Source: Nocardioides immobilis
GTDB lineage: Bacteria; Actinomycetota; Actinomycetes; Propionibacteriales; Nocardioidaceae
Direction: 5' to 3'
Assembly (NCBI RefSeq): GCF_003515065.1
Contig: NZ_QXGH01000031.1
Coordinates: 49,134 to 113,133, forward strand
Length of the DNA: 64,000 nt
Made by a program: the position numbers and the translations under genes. The notes below the pieces were generated by a model. It saw only the letters and a program-made list of their open reading frames with translations. It was not told the DNA's origin and did not search any database. The first letter of the stretch is position 1. Each line of letters begins with the position of its first letter. Below are positions 49,968 to 59,076 of the stretch, in pieces.

Positions 49968-50005
49968 GTGGTCGAGGAAGTCGCGCTAGCGACTGTCTCG
50001 AGACC
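49968..50005. repeat. REP-like palindrome at the end of etfA
   Basis: GGTCGAG..AGTCGC-gcta-GCGACT..CTCG..ACC, an interrupted palindrome ending directly before the etfA stop codon. Related in form to the 20453-20485 repeat and to the REP-like repeats common between genes in this group. Confidence 0.55.
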
Positions 50006-50968
50006 TCAGCTCTTGCGCTTCTCGATCTCCGCGGTGGCGGCGGGAAGCACGGAGTGCAGGTCGCCGACCACACCGAAGTCGACCAGCTCGAAGATCGGGG
50101 CCTCTTCGTCCTTGTTGACGGCCACGATGGTCTTCGAGGTCTGCATGCCGGCGCGGTGCTGGATCGCACCGGAGATGCCGTTGGCGACGTAGAGCTGCGG
50201 CGAGACCGTCTTGCCGGTCTGGCCGATCTGCAGGCTGTGCGGCTGCCAACCCGAGTCGACCGCGGCGCGCGAGGCACCGACAGCGGCACCGAGCGCGTCG
50301 GCGAGACCCTCGACGGCGGAGAAGTCGCCGCCGGTGCCACGGCCACCGGAGACCACGATCGCGGCCTCGGCGAGCTCGGGGCGACCGCTGGCCTGCCGCG
50401 GGTTCGACGCCACGATCCGGGCGGCCTTGGCCGCGTCGGAGATGGTGACCGCGAACTGCTCGACGGTGCCGGCGCCGGCGCCCTCCTCGGGCGCGGCCGA
50501 GTTCGGCTTCACCGTGATGATCGGGGTGCCGGTGGTGACCTTCGCCTTGACCGTGTAGTTGCCGGCGAACACGGACTGGGTCGTGCTGCCGTCCTCGGCG
50601 ACGTCCACGGCGTCGGTGATGAGACCGGAGCCGAGCTTGATGGCGAGGCGACCCGCGATCTCCTTGCCCTCCGCGGAGGACACGATCAGGATCGCGGCCG
50701 GGCCCTCAGACCCCGATGCCTCGGCAATTTGTTGCAGCACCTCGGCCTTGGGGGCGACCAGGTAGCCCTTCACCTCGGCGTCGTCGACCGCGTAGACCTT
50801 CTCCGCGCCGAACTTGGCGAGGTCGGCCGCGGCACCCTCGGCCTTGTCGGCGCCACCGATGAACACTGCTGCCGGCGTGCCGAGCTTCTTGGCGATGGCG
50901 AGGAGCTCGTAGGTCGGCTTGCGGACTGCACCGTCGACGTGGTCGACGAGAACCAGAACTTCAGACAT
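50006..50968 (-). CDS. etfA: Electron transfer flavoprotein, alpha subunit
   Basis: 320 aa. The C-terminal FAD domain has SGGRGTGGDF, then YVANGISGAIQHRAGMQTSK and NKDEEAPIF, the EtfA signature. It accepts electrons from acyl-CoA dehydrogenases with EtfB. ATG 50968 has GAGGAG 9 nt upstream; etfB ends 13 nt before it, so they form one operon. A dehydrogenase or ETF:quinone oxidoreductase gene is not nearby. Confidence 0.97.
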   Translation of the reverse strand: MSEVLVLVDHVDGAVRKPTYELLAIAKKLGTPAAVFIGGADKAEGAAADLAKFGAEKVYAVDDAEVKGYLVAPKAEVLQQIAEASGSEGPAAILIVSSAEGKEIAGRLAIKLGSGLITDAVDVAEDGSTTQSVFAGNYTVKAKVTTGTPIITVKPNSAAPEEGAGAGTVEQFAVTISDAAKAARIVASNPRQASGRPELAEAAIVVSGGRGTGGDFSAVEGLADALGAAVGASRAAVDSGWQPHSLQIGQTGKTVSPQLYVANGISGAIQHRAGMQTSKTIVAVNKDEEAPIFELVDFGVVGDLHSVLPAATAEIEKRKS

Positions 50969-50981
50969 GTCTTGTTGCTCC

Positions 50982-51770
50982 TCAGATGAACTTCTTCGAG
51001 GCGAGGAAGCCCACGAGCGCGGTGGCGCCCGAGCCGTCCTCGTCCTTGACGATCTCGCCGGCGGTCCGCGGCGGGCGCTCGGTGGTCTCCTCCACGGCGG
51101 ACCAGGCCACCGAGAGGCCGACCTCACCGGCGTCGACGCCGAGGTCACCGAGGCTGTAGGTCTCCAGCGGCTTCTTCTTGGCCGCCATGATGCCCTTGAA
51201 GGACGGGTAGCGGGCCTCGCCGGACTGGTCGGTCACGGAGGCGACCAGCGGCATCGAGCCGATGACGACCTCGGTGGCCGTGTCACCGTCGCGCTGGACG
51301 GCGAGCTGGTTCTCCTTGCGCTCGATCCGCGAGCCGAGGGTGACCTGGGGCAGCCCGAGGCGCTCGGCGAGCATCGCCGGGACGACGCTCATCGCACCGT
51401 CGGTCGAGGCCATGCCGCAGAGCACGACGTCGACGTTGCCGACCTTCTCGACAGCCTTCGCCAGCACCAGGGAGGTCGCGATCGCGTCGGAACCGGCGAT
51501 CGCGTCGTCCTGGACGTGGACTCCCTGGTCGGCGCCCATCTGCAGCGCCTTGCGCACCGCGTCGACCGCCTTCTCGGGGCCGACGGTCAGCGCGGTGACC
51601 GTCACCTCCTCCTCGGTGCCCTCCTTCAGCTGGAGGGCCTGCTCGACGGCGTACTCGTCGAGCTCCGACAGGAGACCGTCGACGCCGACGCGGTCCACGG
51701 TGTTGTCCGACTCGAACCGCGGGTCCGCGGTGGCGTCGGGGACGTACTTCACACAGACGACAATGTTCAT
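50982..51770 (-). CDS. etfB: Electron transfer flavoprotein, beta subunit
   Basis: 262 aa. Begins MNIVVCVKYVPD and has DEYAVEQALQLKE and VLCGMASTDGAMSVVPAMLAE, the AMP-binding features of EtfB. First gene of the etfBA operon. A TAACCT box at about 51857-51852 predicts an 80-nt leader, with GGAAGGggCCTTCC as a small palindrome in it. Confidence 0.97.
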   Translation of the reverse strand: MNIVVCVKYVPDATADPRFESDNTVDRVGVDGLLSELDEYAVEQALQLKEGTEEEVTVTALTVGPEKAVDAVRKALQMGADQGVHVQDDAIAGSDAIATSLVLAKAVEKVGNVDVVLCGMASTDGAMSVVPAMLAERLGLPQVTLGSRIERKENQLAVQRDGDTATEVVIGSMPLVASVTDQSGEARYPSFKGIMAAKKKPLETYSLGDLGVDAGEVGLSVAWSAVEETTERPPRTAGEIVKDEDGSGATALVGFLASKKFI

Positions 51771-51940
51771 GGTTGTGGCCGGGAAGGCCCCTTCCTGCAC
51801 TCGTGCGACCCCTGGAGGTCGGCATTGGGTCCGTAATGGACAGCGCCCGCAGGTTACCGCCCGGTTCGGCGCCGCGGGTAACCCCGCGGGCGTGGACTAC
51901 CTCACACGCTATCCGGGCCCGGTCGTACCCAGGGTGCGTC

Positions 51941-52300
51941 TTACGGACGGATGATCCGTTCCAGGAACCGGCCGACGATCAGGTAGACGACGGCGGCGAT
52001 GCCGTAGTTGAACAGCGCGGTCTTCACGTCGGCGTTGGGGTCCGCGAACTTCTTGACCGGCTCGTCCAGGTCGAAGAAGCCGAGGTCGAACGCGTTGGCC
52101 AGGTCGCGGACGAGCTGGACCAGCTCGTTCTCGTCGTTCGCGTCGAGCGCGAAGCTGAAGGCAGCCGCCGCCAGGATCAGCGCGAGCGTGAGGCAGACCA
52201 CCCAGAGGGCTCGCGAGACGTAACCCCGCACCCGCGCGATCGCCAGCGAGGCGTGGTTGACCCCGTCGTCCCGCGTGGACTTGTCAGCCATCCTGCTCAT
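51941..52300 (-). CDS. Hypothetical protein with two membrane helices
   Basis: 119 aa. Membrane helices at about 27-53 (VSRALWVVCLTLALILAAAAFSF in part) and 97-112 (YGIAAVVYLIVGRFL) flank an acidic loop with DENELVQLVRDLANAFDLG. Not a named family. ATG 52300 overlaps the echA stop (ATGA), so it is translated together with the hydratase gene; ATG 52291 is an alternative. Confidence 0.78.
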   Translation of the reverse strand: MSRMADKSTRDDGVNHASLAIARVRGYVSRALWVVCLTLALILAAAAFSFALDANDENELVQLVRDLANAFDLGFFDLDEPVKKFADPNADVKTALFNYGIAAVVYLIVGRFLERIIRP

Positions 52301-53079
52301 CGTCCCTCGAATCTGGCCTTGCCGGGCCCGTTCTCGATGAAGGATTGCATGCCGGTGCTGCGATCGTCGGTCGCGAACACCGACGCGAACTGCTGGCGCT
52401 CGATTCCGAGGCCGGTCTCGAGGTCGGTCTCGATCCCGCGGTCCACGCACTCCTTGATCGCGCGCAGTGCGTAGGGAGCGGCGTTGCTGAACTTGGAGGC
52501 CCACGCGACGGCGGCCCCGTAGACCTCCTCGGCGGGGAACACCCGGTCGACCAGGCCGATCGACAGCGCCTCGTCGGCCTTCACGAAGCGACCGGTGAAC
52601 ATCAGCTCCTTGGCCTTCGCGGGCCCCACCAACCGGGTGAGCCGCTGGGTGCCACCGGCGCCGGGAATGATCCCGAGGAGCACCTCGGGCTGCCCGAAGA
52701 CGGCGTCCTCGGCGGCGAACCGGACGTCCGCGGCCATGGCCAGCTCACAGCCGCCGCCGAGGGCATAGCCGTTGACGGCGGCGACGACCGGCTTGGGAAT
52801 GCGGGCGATGGCGGTGACGGCGCCCTGCACCCGGTCGCCGCGGTCGACCATGTCGACGTACGACTTCTCCGCCATCTCCTTGACGTCGTTGCCGGCGGCG
52901 AAGACCCGCTCGCCGCCCCAGACCACGACCGCCCGGACGTCGGCGCGCTCGGTCGCCTCCGCAGCCGCGGCCAGGAGCTCGTCCTGGACCTGGAAGCTGA
53001 TGGCGTTCATCTTGGGGCGGTCCAGACGGATCGTCCCGACGCCGTCGGCTACCTCGAGTCGCACGAACTCGCTGGACAT
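52297..53079 (-). CDS. Enoyl-CoA hydratase
   Basis: 260 aa crotonase. Oxyanion-hole segments FAAGNDVKEMAE and NGYALGGGCELAMAADV are present, and both catalytic glutamates are visible (QPEVLLGIIPGAGGTQRL and AKAKELMFTG). It hydrates trans-2-enoyl-CoA in fatty-acid oxidation. ATG 53079 has GAGGAG 7 nt upstream. Near etfBA, so the region serves acyl-CoA oxidation. Divergent from glgX across 73 nt. Confidence 0.93.
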   Translation of the reverse strand: MSSEFVRLEVADGVGTIRLDRPKMNAISFQVQDELLAAAAEATERADVRAVVVWGGERVFAAGNDVKEMAEKSYVDMVDRGDRVQGAVTAIARIPKPVVAAVNGYALGGGCELAMAADVRFAAEDAVFGQPEVLLGIIPGAGGTQRLTRLVGPAKAKELMFTGRFVKADEALSIGLVDRVFPAEEVYGAAVAWASKFSNAAPYALRAIKECVDRGIETDLETGLGIERQQFASVFATDDRSTGMQSFIENGPGKARFEGR

Positions 53080-53152
53080 CTGGCTCCTCGGTGTCGGTGA
53101 ACGGAAACGGGCTCCGACAGCGCATTGTGCCGGACCCGGCAGAATCGAGTCC

Positions 53153-55315
53153 ATGACTCCCGGCCTTTGGCGCAGCCTCGGTGACCGCGCTCCGGTCTGG
53201 CCCGGCCGGAACTGGCCGCTCGGCGCCAGCTGGACACCCGAGTCCACGAACTTCGCGGTGTACGCGCCGGACGCCACCGAGGTGTGGCTCTGCGTCTTCG
53301 ACGACCCCGACGACCCCGTCGAGTCCTGCGGCGAACGTCGCTTCCCGTTGACCGAGCACTCGCTCGGCATCTGGCACGGCGCCCTGCCCGGCCTGGCGCC
53401 AGGGACCCGCTACGGCTACCGCGTCAACGGCCCGTGGGACCCCGCGAACGGCATGCGCTTCAACCCGCAGAAGCTGCTGCTCGACCCCTACGGGCTCGCC
53501 GTCTCCGGCACCGCCGCGGCCGGCGCCGAGACCCTCGCGTACGACGTCGCGGACCCCTCGCAGCCGAGCCAGCTCGACTCCGCACCGGCGACCGCCCGCA
53601 GCGTGGTCGTCGACCCTGCGTTCGACTGGGAGGGCGACGCGCCCCTCAAGCGCCGCTGGCGCGACACCGTCATCTACGAGCTCCACGTCAAGGGCTTCAC
53701 CCAGCTCCACGACCGGATCCCGGAGGAGATCCGCGGGACGTACGCCGGGCTCGGCCACCCCGTCGTCACCGACTACCTCAAGGACCTCGGCGTGACCGCG
53801 GTCGAGCTGCTGCCGGTGCACCAGTTCTTCTCGGAGCCGGCGCTCCTCGAGCGCGGGCTGACCAACTACTGGGGCTACAACAGCATCGGGTTCTTCTCCC
53901 CCGACGGCTCCTACAGCTCGGCGGGCGATCGCGGGCAGCAGGTCGCCGAGTTCAAGCAGATGGTCAAGTCGCTCCACCGCGCCGGCCTCGAGGTGATCCT
54001 CGACGTCGTCTACAACCACACCGCCGAGGCCGACCCCCAAGGGACATCGCTGTCCTTCCGGGGACTGGACGACCGCGGGTTCTACCGCCGGGTGGAGGAT
54101 CCCGACGGGTTCGACGACACCTACTGGGACGTCACCGGCTGCGGCAACACGGTCAACTCCGACGACCCGCTGGCGCTCCGGCTGATCCTCGACTCGCTGC
54201 GCTACTGGGTGACCGAGATGCACGTCGACGGCTTCCGGTTCGACCTGATGTCCGCGCTGACCCGGACCGGGCCGGACATCGACATGTCCTGCAAGCTCCT
54301 CATCGCGATGGGCCAGGACCCGGTCCTGCGGCACGCGAAGCTGATCGCCGAGCCGTGGGACGTCTCCATGGGCGGCTACCTGGTCGGCCAGATGCCGCCG
54401 CCGTGGGTCGAGTGGAACGACCAGTACCGCGACGCGATCCGCGACTTCTGGCGCGGCCACACCAACGGGATGCACGGCGTGGCCACCCGGCTGGCCGGCT
54501 CCTCGGACCTGTACGCCGACGACGGGCGGTCGGCGTACAACTCGGTCAACTTCGTGACGGCCCACGACGGGTTCACCATCCGCGACCTGGTCTCCTACGA
54601 CCACAAGCACAACGAGGACAACGGCGAGGACAACCGCGACGGCACCGACAACAACCGGTCGTGGAACTGCGGCGTCGAGGGTGAGACCGACGACCCGGAC
54701 GTCGTCGCGCTGCGGCGGCGACAGGCCGCGAACCTGATGGCGACGCTCTGCCTGTCCAACGGCGTCCCGATGCTGACGGCCGGCGACGAGCGCGGACGGA
54801 CGCAGGGCGGCAACAACAACGCGTACTGCCAGGACAACGAGATCTCATGGGTGGACTGGCGTGCCGACGACGCGTGGCTCGACGTCTACGAGCTCACCAA
54901 GACCGCGCTCCGGATGCGCCGCGACCACCAGACGCTGCGCCAGCGGCACTGGTTCGAGGGCCGGCCGACGATCGTCGGCGGGCCCAAGGACGTCGCCTGG
55001 CTGCACCCGACCGGCCGCGAGATGACCGACGCCGACTGGCACGACACGGACCTGCGCACCATCGGCATGTTCGTCTCGGGCAAGCCGCTCCGGGAGCCGG
55101 GGCCGCAGGGCGAGCAGGTGATCGACGCGTCGTTCCTCATGTGGTTCCACGCCGGGGCGGAGCCGTGCCCGGTGTTCCTGCCCGACAACGACTGGGTACG
55201 ACGCGGGCAGGTCGTGCTCTCGACGGACCCCGACCTCGAGGAGGGCACCCCGGTCGAGACCAGCGAGGAGCTGCGCCTCGGTCCGCGGAGCGTCGTGGTC
55301 CTTCAGGAGATGTGA
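53153..55315 (+). CDS. glgX: Glycogen debranching enzyme (isoamylase type)
   Basis: 720 aa GH13 enzyme. CBM48 at about 15-110 (LGASWTPESTNFAVYAPDAT), then the barrel with VILDVVYNHTAE, VDGFRFDLMSAL (nucleophile Asp), LIAEPWD (acid Glu) and FVTAHDGFTIRDL. It cleaves alpha-1,6 branches of glycogen left by phosphorylase; glgP lies 3.8 kb away. CAGAAT lies 7 nt before the ATG, so a leaderless mRNA is possible. Confidence 0.95.
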   Translation: MTPGLWRSLGDRAPVWPGRNWPLGASWTPESTNFAVYAPDATEVWLCVFDDPDDPVESCGERRFPLTEHSLGIWHGALPGLAPGTRYGYRVNGPWDPANGMRFNPQKLLLDPYGLAVSGTAAAGAETLAYDVADPSQPSQLDSAPATARSVVVDPAFDWEGDAPLKRRWRDTVIYELHVKGFTQLHDRIPEEIRGTYAGLGHPVVTDYLKDLGVTAVELLPVHQFFSEPALLERGLTNYWGYNSIGFFSPDGSYSSAGDRGQQVAEFKQMVKSLHRAGLEVILDVVYNHTAEADPQGTSLSFRGLDDRGFYRRVEDPDGFDDTYWDVTGCGNTVNSDDPLALRLILDSLRYWVTEMHVDGFRFDLMSALTRTGPDIDMSCKLLIAMGQDPVLRHAKLIAEPWDVSMGGYLVGQMPPPWVEWNDQYRDAIRDFWRGHTNGMHGVATRLAGSSDLYADDGRSAYNSVNFVTAHDGFTIRDLVSYDHKHNEDNGEDNRDGTDNNRSWNCGVEGETDDPDVVALRRRQAANLMATLCLSNGVPMLTAGDERGRTQGGNNNAYCQDNEISWVDWRADDAWLDVYELTKTALRMRRDHQTLRQRHWFEGRPTIVGGPKDVAWLHPTGREMTDADWHDTDLRTIGMFVSGKPLREPGPQGEQVIDASFLMWFHAGAEPCPVFLPDNDWVRRGQVVLSTDPDLEEGTPVETSEELRLGPRSVVVLQEM

Positions 55316-55331
55316 GCGGAGTGCGCCGTCC

Positions 55332-58300
55332 CTAACAGATGCCGGGCAGGTCGAAGATGTCGATCAGGCCGAGCACCGGTACGTCGATCCGCAGCGCCGA
55401 GTCCGAGCCGCAGTCGAAGCTCCCGCCGATCCGGAGGAACGGGATCCCGGTCGTGTCCCCGACCAGCTCCCAGTGGTCCGCGGAGAAGGGAACCTCGCCG
55501 ATCGACTCGAACTCCTTGACGCTGCCGCTGTCGACCGTGGTGGCATCGCCGTCCTGGTTCGCCTGGTAGTGGATCTTGCCGCGGAACGACGGCACGTCCA
55601 GGTGGACGCCGACCAGGTCGTCCTCCTGCGGATCACCGTCGCCGTCCAGCTCGACGCTGTCGCCGGAGTGCGCGTCGACCTGGTAGTCGGTGACCTGAAC
55701 GCCGTGGAACGACACCTGGTGGGCCGAGTTGGTGGTCCCCTGCCACTCGCAGACCGGGTGCCAGGTCGCGTCGACGCCCACCGGCTTCAGGCACACGACA
55801 CCGTTCATCGTGATCGGCCCCTGCTCGCCGGTGGTCCGCAGGTAGGTGTGGAACAGGCCCGGGATCGTGTAGAACTCGTCGTCCTCGATCTCGTGCGGCG
55901 ACTCGACCCGCGTCTCGCAGCCCGCGTGCGCGGTGGACAGGCAGAACTTCGTGTGGGGCGCGATGTCGTCGATGAGCAGGTCCGCCGCAGCGGCATCGTC
56001 GATCACGAAGTTGATGTCGGCGTCGGTCGACGTGGCCGCGTCCCAGTCGAGGATCGTCGAGTCCCCCGTGGTGTTGCCGAACGTGAACCACTGCGGCGGG
56101 TCGGCCACGGACGCGCCGAGATCCAGGGCCGTGGTGTCGGCGTTGACCGTGATCGCCGCCGGGTCCGTGCCACCGAAGGCGACGTCCATCTCGCTCGAGG
56201 CCTCGCCTGTCGTCGTGTAGAGGGCCCGCTGCAGGTCGTGGATCCGGACGAACGCCGTGAACGATGCGGGCGTGTCACCGACCGCGTCGAGGCTCTCGAG
56301 GAGTACGGCGTTGTCGTTCCCCTCGAAGCTGCCCAGGGGCGCGTGCGGCGCGTCCGACACCTGGGCAGCGATCCGCCCGATCGAGCCGGCGCTCAGCACC
56401 TCGACGCCGGTCGTGTCTCCTCCGACCCGGATCCGGAAGCTCTCCGGGATCTGGGAGATCTCGAGGTCGGCGAAGTGGACGCCGCCGTCGTTGAGCGCGC
56501 CGCCCGGCAGGTTCGTCGCGTCCAAGGTGAGCGAGCCGATCGGGTCCTCGGCCTCCCACAGGAAGCCGTCGGCGTCCTCGGAGAAGGTGAGGCTGGACGG
56601 CAGGTCCTGGATGGCGCCGGTGATCGTCGCCGTCGGGACGGAGTCCGTGGGGTCGTCGATCTGGGCGTCGATGCTGAACGGCTGGGCCTGGGTCGTGTCG
56701 ATGTCGACCAGGAGCGGGTCGGCAGCGAAGCTCAGCCCGGTGACACCGTGCAGGCGCCCGCGAGCGGTGAACTGCCCGGGGAGGGCCCGCAGGTAGGCGC
56801 CGGAGTCGTCCTCGTCGTCGCCGATCTGGCCGAGCGGCCCGCTGGTGAGCGTGACGTCGACCTCGTCGATCGCGTGGTCGAGGGTGACCGATGCACCGGA
56901 GTCACTCATCACCACGTCGGCGGTGAGCTCCGCCGGGATGCCCTCGAGGCCGACGATCGCGACATCGGGGTCGGCGCCCTGGCGCTCCATCAGCGGCAGC
57001 TGCGGCTCGACCCGGAGGTCGATGGCCCCGATGTCGGCGTCGGCGTCGATCTCGAGGGTGCCGTCGTGCGTCTCCGAGGGTGGCCGCACCCGCGCGTCCA
57101 GGACGTGCGGCAGGTCGACCACGTCGCCCTCGATCAGCAGGGCGTCGTTCGGGACCGTCGGGTCGTTGGTCTGCACCTTGACATGGAACGGCCCGGCGCC
57201 GAGCGTCGTACCGAGCTCGGTCCAGCCGCCGATCCGGTTCAGCAGGGAGACCCGCTCGAAGTCGGTGACCCGGGCCGCGATCGCGAACCGCGCGGGCGTG
57301 TCGAGGTACGTCGCTCCCGCGCCGGCAGGCAGCACGGACGCCCCGCCGTCATCGGCCTCGAACTCGACGGTGCCGATCGGGGCACTCGACGTCACCTCGA
57401 CGCCGTCGAGGAGGACGACGCCAGGGTTCGGCTCGACGTGCCGCTTGCGCACCTCGAACACGAACGCGGCCGGGATGTCCGTCGCATGGGCGCGGAGGTC
57501 GGTCGCACGGGCGAACAGCGGGTCGTCGGCGACGGCCTCGATCGCCAGGTCGTCGAGTCCCTGCCCGTGACCGTCGTACGTCACGACCGGGCCGTCGAGG
57601 TCCGCGTCGAGGGTCAGGTGCTCCGGCAGGTCGGCCACCGAGCCCGTCACGTCGAGTCCCGGTCGTTCGACGTCGATCGCGACCGGCTTGCGGCCGGCCG
57701 GCGTGACCTCGAGGTCGGCGTGGATGGTGTCGGTCGCGTCGACGGACGCCCGCCGCAGACCGTCGATCCGGGCGGCGACCGAGCTGTGGGTGCCGTCATC
57801 GAGCAGCTTCACGTACGGCCCGTCCGCGGTGCCGAGGACGGGGTCGCCGTCGGCCAGCCCGAACTCGACCGACCCGAACGCCCCGTTGGTGTCGACGGCG
57901 CCGGCCCGCTCCGCCGTCTGCTCGACCGTCACCAGGGTCGGCAGGTCGGTGGCGTGCAGGACAGCACCCAGCAGCGGGACCTCGCTCTCGGTCTCGCGGT
58001 AGGCCAGGTCGACGTCGTCGACGATCGCCGACGAGGTCACGGTGACGGTGCGCTGGTCCGCGGTGGCGCCCGGCACGTACGACGCCTCTACCGACTGCGG
58101 CAGCGGATCGAGATGTGCGGTCGCGCGCTTCTCGTTGGCGCCGGTGACCATCTCGACCTGCGCGTCGAGCGTCACCGGCTGGCTGGCCCCGAGCCCGACC
58201 CGGTAGCGCTCGCCGATCCCCAGGTCGATGGTCGAGGTGGGCGGCATCGGCGTGTAGGTGAGCCTGCCGCCGAGCGGGTCGGTGCGGTCGAGGGACTCGC

Positions 58301-58961
58301 CGTCGAAGAGCCCACCCACGACCGTCAGCGCCGCCGGCGTCTTGATGCCGTAGGCCGCATCGTTCTCGAGCTGCACCCGCGGGTCGCCGTTGGCTTCCTC
58401 GCCGATACCGATGACCGAGTGGAAGAGCCGCGGTGCGCGGGTGTCGCGAGCGTCGTAACCGAGGTGCATGCGATCGCGCGGCAGCGACCCTCCGGCCGTC
58501 GGGTCGTTGACGATCAGCTCTACCGAGACCGGCAGGGTGCTGGTCTCCGTCATCAGTCGCTCGATCCGAACCGCGAACTCGTGGAGGTTGCGGATCGTCG
58601 GCGTGACCACCAGGTCGGGCAGCAGGTCGGGATCGGCGTTCACCAGCGCCGGGACACCGATCAGGGTCCGGTGCCGACGGACCAGCATCGTGCCGTCCGG
58701 CCGGCGGAACTGCGTCAGCACCTCCACGTCCGCCGCCCCGAGCGCGCAGCCGATGGCGTCGAGCGGGATCGGCACCGCGGTGATGAGCGGCGCCAGCCCC
58801 GGCGGCGGCGGGCACAGCAGCCCGTCGGCGAGCCCGATCCGGTCACGCGACGACGTCGGCGGCGGCGTCACTGACCCGCCGAGGGCGCCGAGCATGACGA
58901 GGATGGTGGCGCCGACCAGCCATAGGGCGAGGTGCGGCGGACGCCGGAGCGAGACGGCCAT
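55332..58961 (-). CDS. Giant secreted beta-rich repeat protein of unknown function
   Basis: 1209 aa, not recognised. A hydrophobic N-terminus (about 11-29, LALWLVGATILVMLGALGG) is a signal or anchor. Residues 250-980 consist of degenerate repeats with the core [hydrophobic]-x-DLPxxLTxDAD followed 15-25 residues later by IGxxxL strands. Examples are SVADLPEHLTLDADLDGP, DVVDLPHVLDARVR, GLEGIPAELTADVV, AIQDLPSSLTFSEDADG and SVADPPQWFTFG. It is acidic, as calcium-binding or extracellular proteins are, and the last 200 residues contain several cysteines (KFCLSTAHAGCETRVES). Between glgX and glgP but no sign of a link to glycogen. Confidence 0.85.
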   Translation of the reverse strand: MAVSLRRPPHLALWLVGATILVMLGALGGSVTPPPTSSRDRIGLADGLLCPPPPGLAPLITAVPIPLDAIGCALGAADVEVLTQFRRPDGTMLVRRHRTLIGVPALVNADPDLLPDLVVTPTIRNLHEFAVRIERLMTETSTLPVSVELIVNDPTAGGSLPRDRMHLGYDARDTRAPRLFHSVIGIGEEANGDPRVQLENDAAYGIKTPAALTVVGGLFDGESLDRTDPLGGRLTYTPMPPTSTIDLGIGERYRVGLGASQPVTLDAQVEMVTGANEKRATAHLDPLPQSVEASYVPGATADQRTVTVTSSAIVDDVDLAYRETESEVPLLGAVLHATDLPTLVTVEQTAERAGAVDTNGAFGSVEFGLADGDPVLGTADGPYVKLLDDGTHSSVAARIDGLRRASVDATDTIHADLEVTPAGRKPVAIDVERPGLDVTGSVADLPEHLTLDADLDGPVVTYDGHGQGLDDLAIEAVADDPLFARATDLRAHATDIPAAFVFEVRKRHVEPNPGVVLLDGVEVTSSAPIGTVEFEADDGGASVLPAGAGATYLDTPARFAIAARVTDFERVSLLNRIGGWTELGTTLGAGPFHVKVQTNDPTVPNDALLIEGDVVDLPHVLDARVRPPSETHDGTLEIDADADIGAIDLRVEPQLPLMERQGADPDVAIVGLEGIPAELTADVVMSDSGASVTLDHAIDEVDVTLTSGPLGQIGDDEDDSGAYLRALPGQFTARGRLHGVTGLSFAADPLLVDIDTTQAQPFSIDAQIDDPTDSVPTATITGAIQDLPSSLTFSEDADGFLWEAEDPIGSLTLDATNLPGGALNDGGVHFADLEISQIPESFRIRVGGDTTGVEVLSAGSIGRIAAQVSDAPHAPLGSFEGNDNAVLLESLDAVGDTPASFTAFVRIHDLQRALYTTTGEASSEMDVAFGGTDPAAITVNADTTALDLGASVADPPQWFTFGNTTGDSTILDWDAATSTDADINFVIDDAAAADLLIDDIAPHTKFCLSTAHAGCETRVESPHEIEDDEFYTIPGLFHTYLRTTGEQGPITMNGVVCLKPVGVDATWHPVCEWQGTTNSAHQVSFHGVQVTDYQVDAHSGDSVELDGDGDPQEDDLVGVHLDVPSFRGKIHYQANQDGDATTVDSGSVKEFESIGEVPFSADHWELVGDTTGIPFLRIGGSFDCGSDSALRIDVPVLGLIDIFDLPGIC

Positions 58962-59076
58962 GACGAGCCTCCTGTGCCGAGGGGGGAGCGCTCGTCAGGC
59001 TAGAAGCGGAGCCCCTGCCTGGGGACCCCGAACGAGTCTCAACGCCGTCTCAACCCACTCGGGCCGCACGACCGGC

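Noticed and set aside
55473..58874. 1133-aa open frame on the plus strand
   Set aside because: Antisense to the secreted repeat protein, whose minus-strand frame has a signal sequence, repeats and normal amino-acid balance; the plus-strand version is Arg/Asp/Gly-rich only.
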